Of a stretch of 7,655 nucleotides of DNA, positions 1-6,267 are shown piece after piece; position 1 is the stretch's first letter; every line of letters starts with the position of its first letter. The translations under genes were made by a program, and so were the position numbers. Below the pieces are notes generated by a model. It saw only the letters and a list, made by a program, of their open reading frames with translations. It searched no databases and was not told the DNA's origin. Origin of the DNA: Bacteroidota bacterium (lineage in GTDB: Bacteria; Bacteroidota; Bacteroidia; Sphingobacteriales; Sphingobacteriaceae); contig JANYAB010000465.1 of assembly GCA_025355225.1 (NCBI GenBank), positions 1-7,655 on the forward strand. Reading direction: 5' to 3'.

Positions 1-2
1 GG

Positions 3-1649
3 ATAAGAAATTTAGAAAAAACAAATCTTAAAATAAGACAGGCAAAAAAATATAGAGTAATTATTACGTGGATATTAACCGCGGCATTAATAATCTCAAC
101 TGCGTTTGGAATTTTGGCATGGACAAAAGAAAAAAGAGCCGATTCTTTGGCCACAGAGGCTATGATTTATAGGGAAATTGCTGAAGGAGAAAAGGATGAA
201 GCAAATAGATTAACCTTCGAAACTAATATAAAACTAAGAAAATGGTGGAATGATCCTTATTTAACGGATAATACAAAAGAACAAATAAAGGATAGTTTAG
301 TTAATTGGTATTTTAACAATCCCAGTTACCAACATTCGATATTAGCAGAAAAAATGGATTATTCCCTAAGAATAATGCATGAGGCTGAAAATCGAAAAAA
401 GAAAAACTATTCCGCGTATTTACAATTGTTAAGTTATGCTCAAAGAAACGATAAAAATATCGCGACAAATTTGGTCCCTAATAATTTAAATCAGGACTAC
501 AATAATGATACAACTTTATTAAAAGTTAATAATAAAATAGGAATAGATTATTATAACGAACGTAATTACTCCGGCGCAGCGTTCGCTTTTAATGCAAATC
601 TCAAAATAGATTCTGGCAAAATAGATTCCAGCGTTGCCTCATGGTGGAATATGATTGGAAATACATTATTTGCAATCGGTAAGTATGATGACGCTATCAT
701 TAAATACAAGAAGGCTAACGATTTGGACCGACATAATTCTGCTTACTTAGAAAATTTAGGAGCCGCATATATCGCAAACCGCGATTATAAGCTCGCAGAA
801 AGTTTTTCAAATAAAGCAATAGAGATTGATCAAAACGATGCAAATGCATGGAAGTCGAGCGGTAAATCATTATATGAACAGGGGAGATTTAAAGACGCAG
901 CCACAAAATTTAAAAGGGCTATTAAAATAGATAATGCATCTTTCGACAATTACAGTTTGCTGGCTAAAACTTATAGAATACTGAATGAGCCCGATTCAGT
1001 AAAGAAATATCTAACCTTATTGAAAAACTTAACAATAAAAAAATATTATAATTTGTTTGTGTTAGCAGGTTATTATGACGATAGCGAGAATATCAATAAA
1101 GAGAACTTTAAAAACGCGATATATTGGTATAAAAAATATATCGGCAAAGGCAATAAAATCTTTTGGCAGAGTTACAACAACATAGCGCTGGATTATTGCA
1201 GAGTGGGGGAATACGATAAAGCAATCGCATATGCTGACAGCACCATTCACTTAATAGTGAGGCAAAGTGAATTAACCGAAAACCAACTTGAATTAGCCGG
1301 AGCCATTGTGATTAATCCACCTAATCCATATGCACATAAAGGATATGCCTATCTAAAAAAACAAACTAATAAGAGTACAAAAGATACCAAAAATTTGATT
1401 ATAGCCAAAATTTATATTGATAAGGCCTTTAGCATTGATTCTAATTATGCCAAAACCTATTTCTATTATGCGTGCTATTGGGCTTTGCTCGATTACAAAA
1501 AAGAATCAATTAATAATCTTAATAAAGCGATTTCAAAAGGCTTTACTTATAAAAAATGGATAGACTCGGAAGAGATGCTCAATCCAATTAGAAAGGACAA
1601 GGAATACATTGAACTGATGCATCAACTAAAGGATTATACAACGAATTGA
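3..1649 (+). CDS. Membrane-anchored TPR protein, 5' end outside window (partial)
   Basis: The reading frame is open from base 3, so this is the C-terminal part of a longer protein; 548 residues are visible. No ATG lies between base 3 and the transmembrane segment. A TTG at 114 is the first possible start codon, but it would cut off a hydrophobic helix encoded by bases 57-122 and is unlikely to be the real start. The helix is preceded by a strongly basic stretch (KIRQAKKYR) and followed by TKEKRADS and a charged helix. TPR-like repeats begin about 135 residues after base 114, with the clearest units at residues 174-207, 208-241, 242-275 and 352-385 (counted from base 114). The last ~55 residues (ACYWALLDYKKE... 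GFTYKKWID... NPIRKDKEYIELM) match the 'TPR end-of-group' pattern. The layout of helix, charged linker and repeats is common in bacterial STAND, TIR or caspase-like proteins, but the N-terminal domain is not visible. It is followed by the SLOG membrane gene on the same strand. Confidence 0.85.
   Translation: MRNLEKTNLKIRQAKKYRVIITWILTAALIISTAFGILAWTKEKRADSLATEAMIYREIAEGEKDEANRLTFETNIKLRKWWNDPYLTDNTKEQIKDSLVNWYFNNPSYQHSILAEKMDYSLRIMHEAENRKKKNYSAYLQLLSYAQRNDKNIATNLVPNNLNQDYNNDTTLLKVNNKIGIDYYNERNYSGAAFAFNANLKIDSGKIDSSVASWWNMIGNTLFAIGKYDDAIIKYKKANDLDRHNSAYLENLGAAYIANRDYKLAESFSNKAIEIDQNDANAWKSSGKSLYEQGRFKDAATKFKRAIKIDNASFDNYSLLAKTYRILNEPDSVKKYLTLLKNLTIKKYYNLFVLAGYYDDSENINKENFKNAIYWYKKYIGKGNKIFWQSYNNIALDYCRVGEYDKAIAYADSTIHLIVRQSELTENQLELAGAIVINPPNPYAHKGYAYLKKQTNKSTKDTKNLIIAKIYIDKAFSIDSNYAKTYFYYACYWALLDYKKESINNLNKAISKGFTYKKWIDSEEMLNPIRKDKEYIELMHQLKDYTTN
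57..122 (+). other. Predicted transmembrane helix of the TPR protein
   Basis: These bases encode about 22 uninterrupted apolar residues running from V-I-I-T-W to G-I-L-A-W. Basic residues lie on both sides, more of them on the N-terminal side (net about +6 over the preceding 17 codons). By the positive-inside rule the missing N-terminal part would be cytoplasmic and the TPR array outside the inner membrane, but basic residues after the helix leave the topology uncertain. Confidence 0.75.
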
Positions 1650-1753
1650 AACTGGTTATACACAGGGACTGAATCAGATCCCTAATATGAATGAACAGCG
1701 TGTATTAATTACAGTATAGACAATAAGATTGATCGCAACTTAACCTTTATCTA
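1650..1753 (+). other. Spacer between TPR and SLOG genes, with imperfect hairpin
   Basis: The 104-bp spacer holds a hairpin at 1664-1683: AGGGACTG pairs with CAG-A-TCCCT with one bulged A and a 3-nt loop. No T run follows, so it is not a convincing terminator; it could be an mRNA processing or stability element. No Shine-Dalgarno sequence precedes the ATG at 1754, which is usual for Bacteroidota. I see no clear promoter, so co-transcription of the two flanking genes is plausible but unproven. Confidence 0.4.
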
Positions 1754-3538
1754 ATGTCATTTCATTACAATAATCATATAACCATCGGATTTGCAGGTAA
1801 ACGTAACCACATTAAGCTGGGTATGGTTGCAAAACGGTTGGAATCGTTGTTCAAAGTCATCGACATAAAATTAAAAAACTGCCATCTTCATTTTATCACA
1901 GGATTAGCTGATGGCTCCGATTTGATCGCAGCAGGCACTTTTTTGGAATATTTTGAGCAGGGTATAAAAGAAAATAAAAGATCATGCGGGGCCGTGCTTC
2001 CATTCGAAAAATCAGATTATCTGCATACTATTAGTGACAAAAAAGAATTTGAACGCATATATTCCAATTGTAGTCAGATACTGGAGCTGGATGGGAAATA
2101 TCAGGAAGGAGCGACAGCAGATCATCTTCTTGAAAAAGCTTATCAACAACAGGGGATGGTAGTGGGACGCTTATCCGACATCTTTATAGCTGTAACGCCA
2201 AAAGGCGACAAAGGAAAAACAGGTGGAACAAAGGCGTCGCTGATTTCCGCCCTGGCTCTTGAAAAGCAAGTCATATTACTAAACCTGGAGGACGACAAAT
2301 TTTATCTTTACCAAACAGTAGAGGAATGGTTTGGAGACGATAAAGAATTATCACCAGAACAAATTGTAGATATTTTATTCCCGGAGGAATACAATGCTAA
2401 GTATATCGAACCAGAACAAATTATCGACAAAGGGTATATATTTTTTTTGAGGAAGAAGGCCTGGATTTTGTTCGAGTTTTTTTTTAAAAGGAAAAAGCAC
2501 CGGACAACGGATGATAATCCCTTTTTTCATAATTCCTTACATGAAACATTATACAAAATTCAAGACGAATTGGACAAAAAAGCGATACATTTTCAGTACC
2601 AATACCGTGGGGGATATATTTTAAATTACATTTTAGCGATTACAGCAATTATGCTTGCTGTAACTTCCTCAATCCTTTTCTCTGAAGGCAAGTACATAGA
2701 TTATAAATTTTGGGTCTATTCTTTAATCATTATCGGCGTGTTCAAGCTAATTGTTATTGCCGCGATGATCGTTAATACCAGGAATATTAACATCCATGGG
2801 TATAATCGCAAAGCTATAGATTACAGGTATGCCGCTGAAAGACTAAGGGTAAACTACTTTATGTCGATTCTTGGTGTTTTGCGTTCACCTAACCCTTCCT
2901 TAGGCAACCATTCCAAAAAACATTTTGCCAACTATACTGGTGAAGTCATTTATCAAAGTTGTATGGCGGTGCTATTAGGTAAAAGGTTCAATGTCGTCAT
3001 TGATAAAGAAAAGTTAATGAAATTTCTCCAATTACTTAAAAAAGATTGGATTGGGGCTCAAAAGAAATACCATTCATTCGAAAAGATACGGATGAAAAGG
3101 ATGGACAGTCAACTGCTGTATTGGCCCGTATTTTTTTCAATCGCTGTTTTATTGATCGTATTTTTCGATATTATCTCAGGCTATTTAATCGAAATAGCTC
3201 TCCCTCATAGGCTAAAACCAATACACGAGAGTTTTATTATAATTGTGCCGATAATGCTTGGATTTACTGCATTTCTTCCGGCAATAGTTAGCGCCCTAAA
3301 TAGCATTCATTTCCAGTCTGAAGCGCACCGGTTATTTGTCCGTTCTGATTTGATGGTACGGGAATTGAAAACTTATGACCAAAATATTGGGCAGTTGGAG
3401 ATAACAATAGAAAATAGCGATGAAGGGAGCGATTTTTTTAGGATCCTCAAACTAATGGATAATTTGGCCAGCTTACAAATTGATGAAGTGGCAGAATGGT
3501 CATTGATCTATGAAAAAAGAGTTTTTGACCAGGGCTGA
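1754..3538 (+). CDS. SLOG-domain protein with two SLATT-like 2TM modules (putative conflict/immunity effector)
   Basis: The 594-residue protein starts at the only ATG after an in-frame stop at 1730. Residues 9-180 look like a SLOG (DprA/LOG-like Rossmann) domain: ITIGFAGKRNH at 9-19, the DprA-like turn ITGLADGSDLIAAG at 48-61, LPF at 82-84, and GRLSDIFIAV (138-147) followed by GGTKASLISALALEKQVILL at 157-176. A basic, Phe-rich linker (228-250) leads to four predicted transmembrane helices in two pairs, about 288-308/318-340 and 456-476/493-514. Each pair is followed by a conserved-looking helix: YRYAAERLRVNYF (357-369) and SEAHRLFVRSDLMVREL (522-538). This is the SLATT pattern. The protein ends with EVAEWSLIYEKR (578-589). 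In known families SLOG is proposed to bind a nucleotide-derived signal and SLATT to form a membrane pore; the same role here is inference. It could also be an uncharacterised membrane regulator. It follows the TPR membrane protein gene by 104 bp. Confidence 0.8.
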   Translation: MSFHYNNHITIGFAGKRNHIKLGMVAKRLESLFKVIDIKLKNCHLHFITGLADGSDLIAAGTFLEYFEQGIKENKRSCGAVLPFEKSDYLHTISDKKEFERIYSNCSQILELDGKYQEGATADHLLEKAYQQQGMVVGRLSDIFIAVTPKGDKGKTGGTKASLISALALEKQVILLNLEDDKFYLYQTVEEWFGDDKELSPEQIVDILFPEEYNAKYIEPEQIIDKGYIFFLRKKAWILFEFFFKRKKHRTTDDNPFFHNSLHETLYKIQDELDKKAIHFQYQYRGGYILNYILAITAIMLAVTSSILFSEGKYIDYKFWVYSLIIIGVFKLIVIAAMIVNTRNINIHGYNRKAIDYRYAAERLRVNYFMSILGVLRSPNPSLGNHSKKHFANYTGEVIYQSCMAVLLGKRFNVVIDKEKLMKFLQLLKKDWIGAQKKYHSFEKIRMKRMDSQLLYWPVFFSIAVLLIVFFDIISGYLIEIALPHRLKPIHESFIIIVPIMLGFTAFLPAIVSALNSIHFQSEAHRLFVRSDLMVRELKTYDQNIGQLEITIENSDEGSDFFRILKLMDNLASLQIDEVAEWSLIYEKRVFDQG

Positions 3539-3957
3539 GTTTTCGGCTAATGTCGGCGTCGTCCAACTAACATGCGGAAAATACTTCTAAAAGATAAAAA
3601 ATCTCAAATCCTTGATTAAACATTTGTAGCCCGTGCGGTAAATGGACTCATGCAAATGGTTTTTAGCCGTATCCGAACCTGAAAGGCTAATAACCCGTTG
3701 GCATAATCATATATACACCTTTGCAACAGTACCCAATAAAGGGTTAAACCAAAAAGCCACCCGAAGGTGGCTTTCTGCAATGTAGAGGGAACGCGCGAAA
3801 TGTCGAACTTTTTGGATGACTTACAATCTATCATAGCCAGCCAAACGCGTGAGACACAGTTATTAGTTAGATCATGACTGTATAAAACGAACTCGACGTG
3901 CTACCGAAATCTAAAAGCAAACTCGTTCGAAATTACAGACTTCAAACAGCGGAGTAT
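3539..3957. other. Non-coding stretch between SLOG gene and histidine kinase
   Basis: The two flanking genes converge here. Apart from the terminator at 3751-3774 I see only weak structure, including a 6-bp inverted repeat TTAGCC/GGCTAA at 3663-3668 and 3685-3690 with a 16-nt loop. A 72-codon frame on the - strand (3834-3616) runs straight through the terminator hairpin and is not a believable gene. About 180 bp between the kinase stop and the terminator would form an unusually long 3' UTR, or contain an unrecognised small RNA on the - strand. Confidence 0.5.
3751..3774 (-). terminator. Rho-independent terminator with UUCG loop
   Basis: On the - strand AAAGCCACC pairs perfectly with GGTGGCTTT around a TTCG loop closed by C-G, the very stable UUCG tetraloop, and the stem runs into TTTTTGG. 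On the + strand the loop is CGAA and only TTT follows, so the - strand reading is stronger. It probably ends the histidine kinase transcript, whose stop is about 185 bp upstream. It may also act weakly on read-through from the SLOG gene. Confidence 0.8.
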
Positions 3958-5040
3958 CTAAACATATTTCAATTTCACCGTAAACTCAGAACCCCGGCCT
4001 TCCTCACTTGATACAGAAACCGATCCGCCTGCGTTGCTCACAATTTCTTTTACCAGGTATAAGCCTATGCCCGATCCTTCAATTGCATTTTCGGCCCTGA
4101 AATATTTTGAAAAAATAGCTGCGTGTTTATTTGCTGCAATGCCGATGCCGTTATCCTTAATAGTAATCACAATAAAGTTGTCTTCCTGATTAGTGGTGAT
4201 CAAAACTTCGGGACGGCGCTCTGCAGATTTGAATTTGATCGCGTTGCTGATAAGGTTATAAATAATACTCCTGAGTTTCCGCCGGGAGAACAGTATCTGT
4301 GACGCATTGATCTCAGTTTTTACGGTGACCCTGGACGCAGTTAGCTCACCTGCGAGTGTGAGTCGCACATCTTCTAATATGTGTTCAAAACTCAAAAGTT
4401 CCTCTTCAGATTTGTACTTATGCTGTTTTTGCCTGTCTTCTACCAGTTCACCAATAATTACCTGCATTTTACCGATGGAACTTTCTAGAATTCTGAAAAG
4501 CGCTTGCCCGGCTTGTTGATTTTCAGGCGGTACTTTCTTTATTTGATTAATGGTAAGCATTAAACTGGTTAACGGACCCTTAATATCGTGAGAAATTGTG
4601 TCCAGCAGCGTTTCATGTTCTCCAATCAGTTTTTCTAAATCTTTCAGATCCTTAATGCGCAATGTTATATCAACAAAAGTTATAATAACGCCGTTGGTTT
4701 TTTTAGTCTTGTTAATTACATAAGGAAGGATATTCATTTGAAACCAGCGAAAATCAGTCGTTTGGATTTCTTTTTCAAGGATTGTGTTGGTTTCAATTAC
4801 CTGCTGGATATTTTCTACGATAGAAGGGAAGCGGAAATTATCTTTCACTTCATCAATGGGTTTACCCAAATCATCCGGCTTTAAACTGAACTGTTTCATA
4901 GCCAGTGGAGTGAACTTGCGCAGAATCAGGTTGGCATCGACAAATAATTGCGGAATGATGGTGTTCCTGAAATAATTTTCAAGTTCGTCATTTAGCTTAA
5001 CAAGTTGTTTTACCTGGCGGTCGTTTTTAAGCATAACCAT
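3958..5040 (-). CDS. Soluble PAS-domain sensor histidine kinase
   Basis: The 360-residue protein has no signal peptide or transmembrane helix, so it is cytoplasmic. Residues ~19-130 form a PAS domain of the type often fused to CheB/CheR proteins (IIPQLFVDANLILRKFTPLA, then FRWFQMNILPY and GVIITFVDIT). The dimerisation/phosphoacceptor helix has the H-box TISHDIKGPLTSL with His151. The ATPase domain follows with an N-box NLISNAIKF (N266), G1 box DNGIG (296-300), F-box IFSKYFRA and G2 box GSGIGLYLV (322-330), so every motif needed for autophosphorylation is present. The ATG at 5040 is used; a second Met at codon 3 is equally possible. No response regulator or receiver domain lies in the window, so it is an orphan kinase by context and its target and signal are unknown. 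Its transcript probably ends at the UUCG terminator near 3751. Confidence 0.93.
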   Translation of the reverse strand: MVMLKNDRQVKQLVKLNDELENYFRNTIIPQLFVDANLILRKFTPLAMKQFSLKPDDLGKPIDEVKDNFRFPSIVENIQQVIETNTILEKEIQTTDFRWFQMNILPYVINKTKKTNGVIITFVDITLRIKDLKDLEKLIGEHETLLDTISHDIKGPLTSLMLTINQIKKVPPENQQAGQALFRILESSIGKMQVIIGELVEDRQKQHKYKSEEELLSFEHILEDVRLTLAGELTASRVTVKTEINASQILFSRRKLRSIIYNLISNAIKFKSAERRPEVLITTNQEDNFIVITIKDNGIGIAANKHAAIFSKYFRAENAIEGSGIGLYLVKEIVSNAGGSVSVSSEEGRGSEFTVKLKYV

Positions 5041-5208
5041 AGTATAGTTTAACCCTTACAGTACTCCTCATATGAGCTTAGAAATGCTAAGAATGATAAA
5101 TATCGGTAAAAAAACAACAGCTTTATATTTAGCCTGTATAATATCGGTTTAGAATTGATAAAATTCTGTAAAATGAAGGAAAAATGGTGATGTGCGGATG
5201 ATAAAATA

Positions 5209-5259
5209 ACGTCAATTGATCATCGAAACCGCTGCACAGATTTGATATTCAATTGACGT
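5209..5259. repeat. Perfect 11-bp inverted repeat with 29-nt spacer
   Basis: ACGTCAATTGA at 5209-5219 is the exact reverse complement of TCAATTGACGT at 5249-5259. Each arm also contains the 8-bp palindrome TCAATTGA. Read on the - strand, the second arm is followed by TATTTTATC, so it could be a weak terminator for the coiled-coil gene. It could instead be a paired binding site for a dimeric regulator upstream of the kinase, whose start lies about 170 bp away. Confidence 0.6.
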
Positions 5260-5286
5260 GTATTGTCAAAACCTTGGAGTATGTTG

Positions 5287-5335
5287 GACGATTTTACGCT
5301 CAATCGTATTGGTTGAAATAAAATATTGAATCGTC
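5287..5335. repeat. Clustered ACGATT/AATCGT inverted repeats
   Basis: GACGATT at 5287-5293 pairs with AATCGTC at 5329-5335 (7 bp, 35-nt loop) or, as ACGATT/AATCGT, with 5302-5307 (6 bp, 8-nt loop). It lies just beyond the stop of the - strand coiled-coil gene. No T run follows on either strand, so a terminator role is doubtful. Confidence 0.35.
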
Positions 5336-5341
5336 AGATTA

Positions 5342-5824
5342 TTAATGCTGCGAATTGTTTAGTGATTGCTCATGAATAGAAGCCCGCATTATATCCAAGT
5401 CCTTTAAACGCTGGCGTTGTTTTTTTAATTCATCGCTCAGCTTCCTGATCTTTTCATTTTGCTTGCCTACGTTATTATTCGCTGTCTGGGCATCTTTTGC
5501 GCTGTTATAGGAGTCATTAGCGCTCTTTTTTGCATCCTTCGCATCCTGCAAATTGCCGCTGGTAGCTTTGGACGAACTGGCATCACTTGTAGCCGTTGCT
5601 GTTTGTGCAGTATTACCCGCATTTGTAGCTTTGGTTTGATAACCGGGCAAATTGCCTTCCGCGGTAGCTAATTGCGTAGTGAGATCGGCGATCTTGTTTT
5701 GTACTTTTACATATTCGGCGTTTAGCTTGCCGGTATCGGCCGACGATTTGTATTTTTGGGCATAAGAAAGCGTACTAATGGTTAAAAGTACCGCAGTACC
5801 TAACAGGCAATTAAAGAATTTCAT
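5342..5824 (-). CDS. Small secreted coiled-coil protein, unknown function
   Basis: I do not recognise a named family. The frame is open from 5902, but the start is set at 5824 because the Met there begins a typical signal peptide: MKFF, a hydrophobic core (CLLGTAVLLTIS), then SYA before QKYKSS. That gives 160 residues, with cleavage likely after Ala22, and the mature protein in the periplasm or outside. Cys6 is inside the signal core and is not a lipobox. Residues ~33-60 (LNAEYVKVQNKIADLTTQL) and ~88-145 (KDAKKSAND..., KIRKLSDELKKQRQRLKDLD) look like coiled coil, separated by an Ala/Thr/Ser-rich stretch at 64-90. This resembles a rod-like cell-envelope or spacer protein. It may precede the kinase in the same direction, but a 301-bp gap with an inverted repeat separates them, so an operon is not assumed. 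Confidence 0.8.
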   Translation of the reverse strand: MKFFNCLLGTAVLLTISTLSYAQKYKSSADTGKLNAEYVKVQNKIADLTTQLATAEGNLPGYQTKATNAGNTAQTATATSDASSSKATSGNLQDAKDAKKSANDSYNSAKDAQTANNNVGKQNEKIRKLSDELKKQRQRLKDLDIMRASIHEQSLNNSQH

Positions 5825-6042
5825 GATATTTTGTTTTAATGGAAGTAACGGACGTTCAATAAAGCTTACTGCAATATACCAGTCCATTAGCACAACACCC
5901 ATGAACAGAAAATGTTTCGGCTTCTCTGAATAAAGTCAGATTACCCATGATTCTATGTTGGCTGCAGCAGAGCAAAGCAGCCATGCTACAGTTGCTTACG
6001 CCAGTTTACTTGCGTATACGAGTCCGACGAGGTACTAAATAT
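5825..6042. other. Non-coding region between coiled-coil gene and tRNA remnant
   Basis: This should contain the - strand promoter and leader of the coiled-coil gene; the bases just before its ATG (AAAACAAAATATC on the - strand) are A-rich, as common in Bacteroidota. A hairpin TGGCTGC/GCAGCCA (5959-5965 and 5977-5983, 11-nt loop) has no T run on either strand and its role is unknown. No other gene is visible. Confidence 0.4.
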
Positions 6043-6078
6043 AAAAAGAAAAAGGGATCAACTTTCGTCAATCCCTTT
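6043..6078 (-). terminator. Terminator of the tRNA gene
   Basis: Directly after the tRNA CCA end, the - strand reads AAA, then GGGATTGAC pairing with GTTGATCCC (9 bp including two G-T pairs) around a GAAA loop, then TTTTTCTTTTT. This is a complete intrinsic terminator. Because it directly follows the tRNA 3' end it is probably the native one, which places host chromosome on the left of the tRNA remnant. Confidence 0.85.
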
Positions 6079-6122
6079 TGGTAGCGGGGAGCAGGATCGA
6101 ACTGCCGACCTCAGGGTTATGA
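6079..6122 (-). pseudogene. 3' half of tRNA with CAU anticodon (initiator-like), attachment-site remnant
   Basis: Reading the - strand from about 6122 to 6079 gives a tRNA 3' half: anticodon-loop bases T-CAT-AA, 3' anticodon stem CCCTG, variable AGGTC, T-arm GGCAG-TTCGATC-CTGCT (paired with one G-U), acceptor CCCCGCT, discriminator A and encoded CCA. Upstream of the loop the sequence (GCCAG) no longer pairs with CCCTG, and no D-arm or 5' acceptor (AGCGGGG expected) follows, so the gene is broken at the anticodon loop. Three consecutive C at positions 39-41 is the hallmark of initiator tRNA, so tRNA-fMet is favoured; elongator Met or Ile2 cannot be excluded. It cannot make a functional tRNA. 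An integrase gene starts 179 bp to the right. Confidence 0.88.
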
Positions 6123-6128
6123 ACTGGC
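6112..6128. other. Putative attachment core at the junction
   Basis: CAGGG (3' anticodon stem, read on the + strand), the TTATGAA loop and then CTGGC form the junction. In the intact tRNA gene the loop would be flanked by CAGGG and CCCTG, a natural inverted repeat for the recombinase. Here the right arm differs, as expected when element DNA has replaced the tRNA 5' half. Confidence 0.6.
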
Positions 6129-6144
6129 TAAAAACTAGTTTTTA
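6129..6144. repeat. 16-bp perfect palindrome next to the att core
   Basis: TAAAAACTAGTTTTTA is its own reverse complement and begins one base after the att core on the element side. Its position suggests a binding site for the integrase, an accessory factor or a regulator, but it could also be a chance feature of AT-rich DNA. Confidence 0.6.
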
Positions 6145-6227
6145 AAAACCCAAAAAGTGCTTATATGGCGGTTAAACGAGGTTTCTGAAAATATATCAAT
6201 ACACATTATCCCATATTAATACAGCTG

Positions 6228-6249
6228 TTGTATGAACATTGTATGACCA
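6228..6249 (+). repeat. 11-bp tandem repeat upstream of integrase
   Basis: TTGTATGAACA (6228-6238) is followed at once by TTGTATGACCA (6239-6249), with 10 of 11 bases identical. The 11-bp period is about one helical turn, so two protein copies would bind the same DNA face. An 8-bp palindrome ACAGCTGT (6221-6228) adjoins it. Arm-type integrase sites or an excisionase/repressor operator are plausible. A weak -7-like TAAGTTTA (6257-6264) follows, but no -33 box at proper spacing was found. Confidence 0.55.
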
Positions 6250-6267
6250 AAATCCGTAAGTTTACCA

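Larger units (their letters stand above)
5041..5341. other. Intergenic region between coiled-coil gene and kinase
   Basis: This 301-bp stretch should hold the promoter of the kinase and the 3' end of the upstream coiled-coil gene. I see no open frame worth reporting and no clear Bacteroidota promoter (TTTG/TAnnTTTG). It holds a perfect 11-bp inverted repeat (5209-5259), a short palindromic repeat AGAATT/AATTCT (5151-5167), and a cluster of ACGATT/AATCGT repeats (5287-5335). Confidence 0.5.

Noticed and set aside
114..116. TTG as start codon of the TPR protein
   Set aside because: The frame is open to the left edge and the upstream codons complete a transmembrane helix, so the start lies outside the window.
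1062..1250. 62-codon frame on the - strand
   Set aside because: It lies wholly inside the TPR gene on the opposite strand and shows no family resemblance.
2382..2396. GGAGGA followed by ATG inside the SLOG gene, like a strong internal ribosome site
   Set aside because: The ATG is out of frame and stops after 18 codons at 2448-2450; Bacteroidota rarely depend on such sites.
3784..3815. tRNA-like 3' end on the - strand (AGTTCGACA before the terminator)
   Set aside because: The T-arm does not pair at its outer positions and no acceptor, D-arm or anticodon arm can be built.
3616..3834. 72-codon frame on the - strand
   Set aside because: It is read through the terminator hairpin at 3751-3774, has no recognised domain, and is best explained as chance.
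4307..4519. 70-codon frame on the + strand inside the kinase gene
   Set aside because: Antisense shadow of the kinase; the same holds for a 63-codon frame at 4784-4975.
5459..5671. 70-codon Cys/Ile-rich frame on the + strand
   Set aside because: Antisense shadow of the secreted coiled-coil gene.
5825..5902. 26-codon N-terminal extension of the coiled-coil protein
   Set aside because: It would bury a normal signal peptide; the Met at 5824 is the better start.
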